A stretch of DNA of 64,000 nucleotides from Bryoerythrophyllum caledonicum (lineage: Eukaryota; Streptophyta; Bryopsida; Pottiales; Pottiaceae), in the NCBI GenBank assembly GCA_963971425.1, contig OZ020520.1, positions 6,056,553 to 6,120,552 of the forward strand. The letters run 5' to 3'. Every line of letters begins with the position of its first letter. Position 1 is the first letter of the stretch. Under the pieces are notes generated by a model, which was given only the letters and a program-made list of their open reading frames with translations, had not been told where the DNA came from and ran no database searches. A program made the position numbers and the translations under genes. This document shows, in pieces, positions 1 through 10,941 of the stretch.

Positions 1-2480
1 ACGTATGACGGCGTACCACATTCATCGGTGGGTGATTTCCATCCACTTAGGGTTGTGTGTGTGTGCCTATATCGCCGCACACGTCCTTGACTTGACATCT
101 TTGTCAAGTAAGCTTTGTGAGTGAGTTAAAGAGTGTTTGATGATTATCTTTGCTTGTAAGTGATTGTTGTCATTAGTAATGGCTCTGCATTATCTTATAC
201 TACTTGCACTTGTTGATTCTCATTTGGTGAATTGCAAGACGCCTAACTACTCTTGTGATTTACTACTTATTCTTTGAAGGTGTACTACGTATTCTTGTTT
301 TAGTGTATGTTTTTTGTTTATTTGATGTTGGTTAGGACTCTCAATCTGTAGTGGTTGTCAAATTTTTTTACGACATGTTGAATGGAGGTGGATTGGATAC
401 GAGCTCCTCTGGTTGTACCATATTTTCCACAATGCTTGTACCTTCCTCTTTCTTCTCTTTTGACAAGAGCGATGATATCATCCTTGGTGCTCCACCAAAT
501 GTGTCTACGTAATTTGGAGCATAAAAATCTCTCTAGGCCAGAATTTCTGGGAAGTAAGCCTCCTCGAATAATCTGCTAGTGGTGCTCCTTCCAGACACTT
601 AAACAATGCCCTTCAAACCATGCTGGGGGATGAAAGTCAGCTAGGGTTACTCACTTTTGGGCAAAAAAAATATACCTCCAAGTATATTTACCCGCAGCCC
701 TTTGTAAACCAGCTCGATCAATTAGCACCGTCCATTTTATGTACCTCGGCTAATCGTGGCCGTTGAGTTGATCTTAGATGTGACTTAATGGTCAACAACG
801 GCGCATTGAAGTGAACGTGTGGTGTATCGACCGTGGCGTGGCAGTTAATCGGTTTGCGCGCATTTCGAGGGGGAACTGGCTGGGCCATTCTTGCTCAGGA
901 GCTCTCATTCTTTGCTGTGCAGCTGTGGGTGTTTGCTCAGTGAAGAGGGTTTAGAATGTTGCGAGTTTGTCGATCTAAGCTGGACTTCGCGTGTGCGCAT
1001 TAGGGTTCTGCGGCGTTGGAGGCGTTGGCGAGGCGTCGTGCGATCGAGGAAGAGATTGTGAAGCCCCGGCGCCTAGCGACTCAGGAACGCTGCAGATTTG
1101 GATATGACGAGAGGGTGTGCGTCATGGCTGTGGGCTTCACCTACGCAGCATCGGAGCCAGTCCTAGATGCGCATTTCAGCCATCACTATAAGCATCCCTC
1201 GCATCTCGTTCTAAATTTCAGCTATCATGGTGAGTTTCACGTCATTTTGCTGTAGACAGTTGTCAGGAGGTATCGCGGTCTTCATCTTGGTAGGCGGGCT
1301 TGCAATAGGGTTCTAGAAGAGGTTTGATCTGGGCTCTATTCCTGAATAATTTCCGGTTCGGCGCAGTATTCTGGAGCAACGGTGGAGCTGACGCTGGTGT
1401 GCCTAATTGGAAGGTTTTGTTGTTTTTGTACTCCAACCGCGTTGGGTAAGTCCTTCTCTTGCTCCAGATTTCTACTCTAGAGTTTAGGGTTTAGGGTGGA
1501 TGTAGTAGATACTCCTTCATGTTTCCTCGTTTACGATCCGCTTGGAAAGCACGGTGAGGGTTAGGGAGACTTTGAGAGGAGAGAGGAAGAGAAGAAGAGG
1601 GTTTACTGGAGCGCCATTTTGTCGTGGATGTCATCTTCACACTATCTACAGGGTGCTATGTGCAGGGTTGAGAGCGGCTGCAGCGACGTGGAAACGTGGT
1701 CTCCGCAGGGCGGTCACGTCGGACAGGTTGAGAGGGTTTAGGGTGGCCTCCAATACTGCCAACGGAAGCTCTACTGTACTCTAGGTGCGCGCTGGGAGGT
1801 GCGGGGAGTCTGAGGTTTGTGCTTTCTTTGTTGACAGGAATTGGTTGTCAAATGATAAAGTTCATCTTCAGTTTTAGGATAACTTCGTGTTGGTGTTGAT
1901 GTTTCATGTCACCTATAACACATGGTAGGGTTTAATATTGGTCCTTGCCGTCACAAGTTTCTAAGTAGATAAAGATGCTGCATGATCAGCCCCGAGTGTT
2001 GGTGAGTTCGGCCTAGCATACTTAGAAGGTGGTGAAGACGAGCTCCACGTGAAGATTGACAAAGTATTCAGGTATGTGATGACTTTATTGCAATTAGGTA
2101 CGTGTATGGGCAAAACCAGTTTCTGTTCCCATTACAACTTAGTATATAGCCATAGAAATATGCATCTAGAACTCAAAGGGTATATAGGCAAGGATGAGTT
2201 CATACGTCGGCATGGAAGTAGATGAGCATGTGGTGTTCAGGGTTTAGGGTGGATGAAGCTGTGATGTTGAGGGTTAACTTGTGACGTGGTTGTATAGCCG
2301 GGTAGGTACTTTACCTAAGTAGGTTGTATACCTTGTTAGGTTGTATATCCGGGTAGGTTATATGTCTGGGTTGTTTATCCGGGTTCAGTTGTATACCTGG
2401 GGTTTTGATGTTAGATACGTGGAATTGTGATGTTACATATGTGGGGTTGTATACACGGGTACCTTGTATACTTGGGTATG

Positions 2481-2622
2481 GGTGTATACCCAGGTTGGAT
2501 GTATACCTACTTATAAATTGTATACCCAGATGTATGATGTATACTTGGATATCGGTGTATACCCAGGTTGGATGTTTACCTACTTATAAATTGTATACCC
2601 AGGTGTATGATGTATACCCGGT
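2481..2622. repeat. 73-bp direct tandem repeat, 2 copies
   Basis: The block starting at 2481 recurs at 2554, a 73-bp period. Both copies contain several GTATAC palindromes and a TACTTATAAATTGTATACCC segment. The repeat continues the GTATAC-rich pattern seen from about 2280. Confidence 0.75.
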
Positions 2623-2635
2623 TCTTTTCTTAGTT

Positions 2636-2775
2636 GAGGGTGTGTATTCTTCCCTGATGGTGTGTATTCTTCTCTGATGGTGTGTATGCTTTGCTGACGG
2701 TGTGTATTCTTTGCTGATGGTGTGTATGCTTGGCTGAGGGTGTGTATTCTTCGCTGATGGTGTGTCTTCTTTGCT
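2636..2775. repeat. 20-bp minisatellite, 7 units
   Basis: Seven consecutive 20-bp units close to GATGGTGTGTATTCTTTGCT, starting at 2636, 2656, 2676, 2696, 2716, 2736 and 2756. Units differ by one to four bases. A reverse-strand ORF over this array is just the repeat read backwards and is not a gene. Confidence 0.9.
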
Positions 2776-3511
2776 GAGGATGTGGACCTTGTTTATGGTG
2801 TGTATCTAGTGGGGCTCTATCAACTGGGTGTGTATTCGGACGACTGAAGGCATATGAGAGAAAGTAGGAATATTGCATGGAATATACTCATATACATTGT
2901 AGTATATTATATTGCAATAACTTTCTTCCGACACATGTCATTGTAGTATTTTGAGGTTCACTATATGGTGTGATATCAACCTTGTAGGTCGTGATTCTGT
3001 GGCGTTGAAGCACGAGGCGATATGGGAAGGCAGCCGTGATGGTAACGGTTTTAGAAACTAGTCCATATTTCAAGGAACTTGCGGGGCCGTGTTTGGTCAA
3101 CGCGTCACCGTGTTTACAATAGTTCGTCTACACCTTCGAGGTAAGCACCAAAGTTTGTACATGGGATGAGTTGCACTTCATTAGTATATTGCTCGTTGAA
3201 GTCCTAAACTTATGAAGTTGTTTCAAATGATAGCCCTTCCATCCCTTGATTGTGAGAGTAGTAATTTACATGTCGTACTCAAACACTCTATTATGTATTA
3301 CACTCTTGTATATTGCTGTGTATATGTCACACCCATGTACTCTTAATACTTGGCAGTGTAGTATACTACAGAGTATGCTATGCTTCTCGTAGTTGGTTTT
3401 CATTTCGGTCAGAATTTGATAGCTTCCCTGTGGTATCTATCTTCAGTTTATAACATCCTCTAAATGTAATTGTAGACGGTGTGAATAAGCAGAGCCACTT
3501 GGTGGACAGAC

Positions 3512-6500
3512 ATGGGGAGGTAGGAGAAGAAGGACAGGCGGCTGGCTAAGAAGGTAGCACTGTCCATTGCGAGGAGCGACTCCGTCTCGAAGGAGATGAG
3601 TGAAAGAGATCATGACTCAAAGGAAGAGTCGGAGGAGGAAGAAGAGGAGGAGGAAGAAGAGGAAGAGGAGGAAGAGGATAAGGTCGTCAATCTTGACGAC
3701 AGTGCGGAGGAGAAGGACTTTGCGCTTGAGGACATTGACAGCGCCTTAGGAGTGTTGTTGAGAGGTCCGCCACCACGTGCGATCACGTACGACATGTTTC
3801 GGGACAATTACAGGCTTCACGCTGGTAGTCTGAATCCACACAAGTACCATGAGAAGAATGGCGTGTGCGAGAATGATCTCGTTGAGATCTTTGGACCGAA
3901 GCGTGGGGGAAAGTCGGGGTATTCTTATCGGAAGGTGTCCGAAAACGCCAAACTTAAGGCCATTGATAGGTATTACTGTATATGTTATCACAAGGCTGGG
4001 GGCCCGCCATGAAAGCTCGTGGGTTGGCACTTCGCACTCGGGGTGGTTGCAGAGGTGGTGAAGGGGATGGAGGTGGACTGGGCAGGGTATGCCTTTGTCA
4101 CCAATACTACTCAAAGGTCTACATGGCGCAAGAAGGTGTTGCGGTTGGCGAAGGAGAAGGCAAGTCTAACAGGTAAGGGCCTTGCTGAAATTCTCGAGGA
4201 AGATGGATTGCTCACGTCTTTGGAGGGGGAAATTCTTTGAAGCACGGGGGTGTCGACCCTCTTTCGGGGATGTTGGACGTGAAGCCATCTCAGAGCTTCT
4301 CGTCGTGGACATGTCTGAAGAGGAAGGAGGTTCAGGAATTCCTCACCTTGGTGAAGTTGGAGATTGTAGCTGCTAGGAAGGAGCTGGAAACCGTGAAAAA
4401 TGATCACGAGAGTCTCCGGCAGCAGATCCTTGGTTAGGGTCAGCTGGTTTCTACCATGGAGGCAACAGTGAATGCTGCCAAGAAGCGTATGGGTGACTGC
4501 AAGGATGACACCCAGATGCAGCACTTGATGCTGCAGAACGATTTCTATAGCGACATGTACAGGCAAACTGGCGACCAGCTTGGCATCCTCAAGGCCAACT
4601 TGGATTGCAAAGTGGAGTTGATTTCCAAGATGGAATGGAGAGTTTGAATCTTGGAGACGCAGGCAGAAGGCCTGGTGAAGCTCGGTGGGATGTTGAAGAC
4701 AGGATATAACGGATTAGGGATTTTCCCACATCCCATGGTGTACCTCAATGAGGTAGATGGTACCTCATGGAATACATTGACGTGGAGGACATGCGTGGTT
4801 TGCGACCTTCCCTTTCTTCACAATGACATCCAAGTCTGCAGTTGCCTGCATGTATATCACCCCTGGTGTGCAACGGTGTGGTTCCAGACGAGTGCAAAAT
4901 GTGCATCCAAAGATTGCGGACTAGTGCATCCCAAGTGGTACAAGAGCAATGGATTTGGAGAGCTGCATGATGACCTTGATCACGAGGCTCAAATCCAAAA
5001 CTGTCAGTTGTTGAGAGTTCTGGCAATTTCAACGCGCACAGTGGCAGCAAAGAAGACCTGCCCTACAGTTGGTAAGTCTTTCCATGTATAACTCTGGTTG
5101 ATTATGTCTGTGGTATACTTACATAGGAATGTATACTCGGGACGGGTATACTTGGGAGTTCGGGGAATGTAGAATGGGTTCTTGTTTGTAGATAAGGTGG
5201 ATGCAGTTTGCCTAGATTGTGTTGGGGTACATGATCGGTTTAGGATATATTGTAAGTGTGGATATTCTCTTCATCTGGGTGTATGTATGGACCTCCGTGG
5301 ATGTCTAACCGGACGGGGTTAGGAGAATAGTAATGGAGACTGTATACTTTGATGAAGTATTAGGGTGCGTAGGATGGGCTATGTAACAGGGCTACGTAGG
5401 GAGGGATCAATACATAGGTGGGATATATATATGAACAATGTATATTTGGATGGGTGTATCCCCTCCGTGGGGTATATTGAATTGTAACGTGTATATATTT
5501 AATGGGTGTGTATACCCTCACAAGGATATATAGAACTATAATGGGTGTATATTTCAGAGGGGTTTAGGTTTTAGAGGTGTGTATACCCTCGATGGGGTAT
5601 ATTCAACTGTACCGGGCATGTATTTGATAATGTTGTATATCCATGGTGGGGTATATAGAACAGTACGGGGTTAAAATTTGATAGGTGTATATACTCAGGT
5701 GGAGTATACAAAACTGCACGGATATACATTTGGGTAGGGGCGTAACCTTCGGTGGATTGTACATGACTGTTTCCGGTGTACACAAGATAGGGGTGTATAC
5801 TCGGGTGGGGTATAGTTTTCTGTACGGGAATGTATACTTGGGTCATGTCATTTGTACTTAGATGGGATATTATATTCTACGTACTGTCAACTTCGGTGGA
5901 ATGTATACCTGGGCTTTATATGTAGGATGCGTGCCTGGGATGTGATGCTGAGGGTTGTATACTTGGTTGTAGACTAAAGACTCTATTGTTTTACATCTCT
6001 ATGTGTCATAAACTACTTTCATGTTCACAGAATTAGTATATTTTGTATGACCCCAGTGATGAAGTGTCTTTAGTTGCTCACGCATGGGTTTTGTTGGACA
6101 TTGGGGACTGCAGGTTCATCCCATGTGGAGCATAGCCCCAATTCAACCACCACGGGCACACACAACGCTGGTGAGAGTAGCCAGGTCAGGATCAACTCTG
6201 TGACTAGTTGTGACTCTCGACATCCCTCTCGACCTGGAGGTACTCCCGAGTTACCAAAGCTTGACCCTGCTCTTTTCTCAACGGGCGCATTGAAGGACCC
6301 CGCCTTACATGATGTAGTTAGCACCCCACGTCGAGTGTTGTACAACTCAGAGAAGGACGACGTTGTTTTCACCACTCCGACGATCTCCTACCTATCTACA
6401 GGTGTCGGGGGTGGAACAACTCCTCGGACAACTATGGACCCCGCCACACAGTCAAATTCATCTCCACCTGCCTTATTGTATATGTCACCAATGAAGGGTG

Positions 6501-7215
6501 CAGCCTCACCTACGCCTACAGCAGTGGACTTCACGAAGCAGCTTATGCCAGCTGAGCGTCCAGCAAAGGAGGTGAAGTCACCTCTAAGTCGTACGGATAG
6601 ACCCACAGGCGTGGCAACATCCAATAAGAGTACGTGTGTTCGCCCGAACGAGAAGGAAGTTATCATAAAATCAAGTAGGTAGAGTCTACGAATTGGTGTC
6701 TTGACGTCTTTGTGTCTTTGCCTATGCTCTCTTCAATCTTGTTATAGATGAATCAAGTTAGGTTGACATGCCTATGTTAATTGCGACCACCTTGTATGCG
6801 CATGTTCAAACTTGTTAAATATTTTACATCCGCAAGGAGTGAGCACGTGGACAATGAAGTGCCCAGTTTGGAAGGTGAAGACGAGCTCATGGCGGAGGCA
6901 CGGCTGATTGCAGAGTGTGGAGACATGATTCAGGGGTTGAAGACAAAGAAGTATAGAAAGGCCGTAGCCAGTGGCAAAGATGCTGCAAATGCGGTTGCAG
7001 ATACAGATTCTCTTGGCGCACAGACACGGGCAAAGGAGAAGGGCAAGATGCGAACATGCGGCCATAGAGCTGTTGAGGTGGCGGCCATTGTACATACTAC
7101 GAAGAAGAAGCCAGGTAAGAGAAAGAATATTGATGCTGCAGGTACTGAGGATGGAGTAGGGGACGAGGCTGGTGGGACGAAAACTGGAAAGGTAAAGACT
7201 GCAAAGACTAAGTAG
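3512..7215 (+). pseudogene. Decayed coiled-coil/RING-like gene (paralogue of the gene at 10.9-12.2 kb)
   Basis: A coding stretch opens at ATG 3512 and has an in-frame TAG at 3521. It runs through an acidic poly-Glu tract (3626-3680) and a basic segment, with a TGA at 4010-4012. Around 4237 the frame shifts, and it continues with coiled-coil-like sequence interrupted by TAG 4435-4437 and TGA 4645-4647. A Cys/His cluster follows at about 4795-4935: CVVC, PF, CSC, YHPWC, then CASKDC and HP. An exon end at GTTG|GTAAGTC (about 5071) matches in phase an acceptor near 6112, giving a Ser/Thr/Pro-rich exon to about 6670. A Lys-rich segment at 6826-7215 is probably the C-terminus. The pattern resembles a RING-H2 E3-like protein, but the family is unknown to me. 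With at least four stops and a frameshift, it is probably not functional. Confidence 0.55.
5100..5960. repeat. GTATAC-rich degenerate repeats, probably intronic
   Basis: Dozens of GTATAC or TGTATA motifs are spaced at roughly 25-40 bp, often as GGTGTATACYCGGG or GGGGTATATTGAAC. The block fills most of the inferred intron between about 5071 and 6112 and resembles the repeats at 2280-2620. Confidence 0.6.
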
Positions 7216-7888
7216 CGGTATTAGTACATGTGCCTAATAAGAGTTATTGTAGGCAGTGTATGCGGAAAGGGCATTTTCATCTTTTGTAGCGAGACAATGT
7301 GCTATGGCATGTTGGAGAAGTTTTGACTTTAGTTATGGGGAAGTGGTTCTGATCTTAGCCTGGGCAGTATGTATGGAGACGTGAGGTCGCCATACATACA
7401 TCGTTTGTATGTCTATGTGCCGAGATTCCATTCGTCTGCTCGGTTCTTGAGTGCAACGCATACACTTTACTCCCTCCCAATTCTGCGTATTATGTATTGC
7501 ACTCTAACCAATGGGAGATGGGCGTATTTGATTTGTACTTTTCTATACTTACATGGACAGGGATACTTGTTAACTTCAATATTGTAGTATGTTGATGTAT
7601 TCTGCAGAAGTCTCTATTATACTGCAACATACTATATTATACTGTAGAACACTATTGTATACTTCAGGTCACTATCATGTATTGCAGTATAGTGTAGCGT
7701 ACAGTAGTGTTCAAGATGTTGCGCTATTTTAGACTTCACTGTGCTCTTGATTTGTACAGGGGATAGAGATCTTGGAGTTCTCTTTCAATGATGGGTGTCA
7801 TTCTTAAAATCATTGGCCCCTATCACATCTTGGAAGGGTACATGCTATGGGTGGTTTTGTAATGCAAATATTGGCTTCATGCATGCAG

Positions 7889-9338
7889 GGTGTCGGATTT
7901 GTACAATGGTCTTATGATTTGTCCGGTGGTCGTGAACGGATTTTCATTGTCGTGGTTGTCACAGAAGACCCACCCATGGGATTGGCTCCTTTCGAGTACA
8001 TCGTAGAAAATTCATTAAGCAAGGTTGTCTGTGTAGACGTGGATGAAGCTGTGAAACAATTGGATGGTTACAAGAGATGTATTTCTAGGTGCGGTGTGGG
8101 GAGGAGGAATGTATGCGGATGCGCTTACTTTGCTGCAGATTGTGCCCTGTACACCAAAGATGGCATCCTTCACGAGCACTATGTTGATATGGTAAGTTTA
8201 AATTGTAGAGAATCATGGTTGTTTGCATGCAATTTGTAGTTTTTTGGTCATCTCGGTTCCAAGAATTACAATTGGGATTGTTAACTTCGTCATGTTTGTG
8301 CCTCAGGAAATGTTTATAGACATGTTGTTGTTGTCTCTTTGCAGGCGATGGAGGAGAGTATTGCATTGGATACCAGATTGTATGAGTACTGTGATAGTGC
8401 AGGTTGCTCTAATACGGAGGTTGGGAGATGTATCGGGCATATAACAAGGACTTTTATAAAGGAATGTGGGATTGCATGTAAGTGCAACTCTGATTGTAAG
8501 AATCGTGTTGTCCAGAAGGGAGTCCAGCGGAAGCTCCAGGTTCGTCATTTCAATATATCCTTGAAGTTGAGTGTCCAATAGTCATGTAATTTTCACTCGC
8601 GGTCTCGGGGATGGAAATCCTAATATTCACATTTCATGCTCAACTTCTTGCAGGTATGTTGGGTGAACCACCAGAAGGGGTGGGGCATAAAGACCTTGGA
8701 GGATTAACCGAAAGGCACGTTTGTGTTCGAATACGTTGGAGAGGTATTGTACAGCGAGGATGTGGACACCCGAAGTCACAGCCAAGGTAAGTACGCTCTT
8801 GACTTGGACGCGAATTGGAGATTGGAAGGCCAGTGCAGCAACAAAGAGTGCCTCTCAATTGACGCGAGCAGACGTGGAAACGTCTACAGATTTCTAAATC
8901 ATGGGTCATTGTAAATCCGTGTATCGATGACACACAACTCTATGAAGGTTTTTATTTATTTTGAACATCATCGTTTGCATTTAAATATTATTGTCGTCTT
9001 CTTCAACGCAGGTGCTTTGATGCAAACTTGTTGGATGTCCCGGTTATTGTTGACTGGCATTTGACAGGCTACTACCATGTATGTAACAACCTTCACTTTT
9101 ATTGAGTTTCATGTCTTGATTTGAAGCCTGTGCTAGTACATCTCTATGTTTGACGCTTTTGTTGGTCTGTAAGCAGGTAGCGTTCTTTACAAAAGAAAAG
9201 GTGTTGGCGGGGGAAGAACTCACATGGGACTATGGAATTGATTTCGAAGATACAACCAACGAGGTGCCTAGTTTTTTGTGTGCATGTGAAAGCGTTGGTT
9301 GTTGCGACACTCTTACAATTCGGCGAAGATACCTATGA
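7889..9338 (+). pseudogene. SUVR-like histone H3K9 methyltransferase, stop codon in SET domain
   Basis: Five exons are readable: 7889-8191, 8345-8539, 8654-8904, 9012-9078 and 9177-9338. All have GT-AG introns and compatible phases, giving 326 codons. The order is: a start resembling the plant SUVR pre-SET lead-in (WSYDLSGGRERIF), a Cys-rich pre-SET segment (RNVCGCAYF), FIKECGIACKCNSDCKNRVV, then SET motifs KGWGIKTLED and FEYVGEVL. The substrate-binding NHGCFDAN is rebuilt across the 8904/9012 splice. ELTWDYGIDF follows, then a post-SET CACESVGC. The N-terminal part of the family (WIYLD-type region) was not found upstream. A TAA at 8705-8707 falls just before PKGTFVFEYVGEV, so the frame as given makes no complete SET domain. 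This is a recent pseudogene, a sequencing error, or a TE-carried copy. Family assignment is strong. Confidence 0.8.
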
Positions 9339-9918
9339 GTACACCACACTCATTTAGGAAATGCAATTTTTTGTATATCCCTTCCACAGATGTATATTAC
9401 ATACAGCATAGAGTAAACTACAGAGTATACAAACTACAAAACACTGCATTCTTGTATATACACAGCACAGTCAAGTACTAAATTCTACACCCGGGGATAT
9501 TATTTATTCTAGAAAAGTAGTAAACAACTATAGCCAATTGTTTCATACACATGTTCTGGCAAAATGTAACCTTGAAAACGTGGCCGGATAGTATGTAATT
9601 ATTGCGATTCAAATGCCAACTATGATTGATGAAAGAAGGCCAACATACAACACCATGTTATGTGGTATAATTTATTCTACATTGTATTCCACATTGTCGT
9701 TATCTTCTATGTATAGTGGGAAAAGTATACAACGATTAGGCTGCAACATGGATAATGTCACTATACTACATAGTCGAGCATGCTTGCGGTACCCTATCAC
9801 ACGCAATCTCAAAACTTTCTAGTGAAGTCTTACAGACGTTCCGATATTGTTTTGAGAAGAGGATCTAGACATACGGACCGTGTTTGAAAATGCTAACTAT
9901 TGCCTACGGATTACAACC
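9339..9918. other. AT-rich spacer
   Basis: No gene is seen between the SET gene and the reverse-strand transposase-like ORF. The spacer is again rich in GTATAC/TATAC words (9370-9480 and 9700-9730), like the noncoding parts of 2.2-7.7 kb. Confidence 0.5.
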
Positions 9919-10941
9919 TCAAAAACTCTCCAAAGATGTCCTAATGACATCGATGGTCTTGTCACTAAGTTGGTACACAGGATCACCACCTTTGACCCTG
10001 TGTACCGCAGGAACCATCAAGAATTTGCAAGCTACTACTGATTCCGCATCAACATGGGCTACATGCGATTTCCTCAAGAATACATAAGAATTTGGACTGG
10101 TACCCCACTTTTGATAATACGTTCCAGCAATGGTGTGTTGTCCAACATCAAACTCACTGCCCCACTTACTAGTGAACTTCTCTTGAACAATAGATTTCTG
10201 TTGTTGGCACTGGAGGATGTAAAAGTCCACGTCCTCCTCGTTGCCCTCGTCTGCACGTATTGCAAAGTTGTCACCGACATCAACCAACTCTCCAAGGCTC
10301 TCATCTGCACGGTACTCCCATGCATCATCATGTCCCTCATCGCCTTGTGCGTGGTGCATACTCATTCTCGCAATTGTCACATCTGTCGGTGCCAACTTGA
10401 CCACAGTCCAGGGCTTCACATGCGCACCCCGCTCACAAGATGACCAAATTCCATCCAAGCACGATGGACAATAACATGTTAAATAACGTACCAACAACGA
10501 TGTCGGGTCGGCAACAAAAACGGCTCGGATGGAGTGGAATTGACGTGACCCAGGAATGGCATCGCACCCATGTGTGTATCGCCGATCCACTGCATCCACT
10601 GCAACAAAATGAAAGTAACGCCATGAAACTATTTTGTCGTCACCAACCGATCTCTCCACCAAGCCTCCCAACTTCTCGTGTAGGAAGTCCACCGCATCCC
10701 TCGCATCTTGGAGCTTCCGGGCTGGGCTGTGGAGCTGCTCCATACGCAAAGCCCTCTTTACCACCGCCCCAGCTCCGTCCCACTCACCCTTCCCGTGCCC
10801 TGTACCGAAGAAATTCCACTCCATTTGGCAGCCTCCTGTCAGGGTGGGATATCGACTAACAAAATACATGCACCGTGCCCCCTTAAACTGTCCTGCAAAG
10901 CCATGGCATGCAACCAAATATGTAAAGTATTGGTAATAATG
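9919..10941 (-). CDS. Transposase-like C-terminal fragment (GHGKGE family)
   Basis: The reverse-strand frame is open from about 10941 to a stop at 9919 (over 330 codons). A likely splice acceptor (TTTGCAG|GACAG, near 10897) starts the conserved part: GQFKGARCMYFVSRYPTLTG, then WNFFGTGHGKGEWDGAGA followed by VKRALR. The combination of a QFK-containing segment and a W-FF-x-GHGKG-x-DG block is one I associate with transposon-derived proteins in several eukaryotes. The C-terminus carries GGDPVYQLSDKTIDVIRTSLE. The N-terminal catalytic part is absent, and a forward-strand ORF begins directly beyond 10939, so this is probably a truncated gene. The DNA-transposase assignment is moderate and the superfamily is not resolved. 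Confidence 0.5.
   Translation of the reverse strand, partial: HYYQYFTYLVACHGFAGQFKGARCMYFVSRYPTLTGGCQMEWNFFGTGHGKGEWDGAGAVVKRALRMEQLHSPARKLQDARDAVDFLHEKLGGLVERSVGDDKIVSWRYFHFVAVDAVDRRYTHGCDAIPGSRQFHSIRAVFVADPTSLLVRYLTCYCPSCLDGIWSSCERGAHVKPWTVVKLAPTDVTIARMSMHHAQGDEGHDDAWEYRADESLGELVDVGDNFAIRADEGNEEDVDFYILQCQQQKSIVQEKFTSKWGSEFDVGQHTIAGTYYQKWGTSPNSYVFLRKSHVAHVDAESVVACKFLMVPAVHRVKGGDPVYQLSDKTIDVIRTSLESF

Larger units (their letters stand above)
1..3511. other. No gene recognised; repeat-bearing flank
   Basis: Only short ORFs without recognisable domains occur here. A two-unit TTTAGGG run lies near 1481-1500. From about 2280 the sequence is dominated by degenerate repeats with a GTATAC core, annotated separately. 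Part of this region may be 5' untranslated or intron sequence of the gene that starts near 3512, but I see no exon I can defend. Confidence 0.5.

Noticed and set aside
1481..1500. Telomere-like TTTAGGG repeats
   Set aside because: Only two adjacent units occur; TTTAGGG doublets are common by chance and there is no array.
10054..10859. Forward ORFs of 129 and 139 codons
   Set aside because: They lie antisense to the transposase-like frame, which contains recognisable motifs; the forward readings do not.
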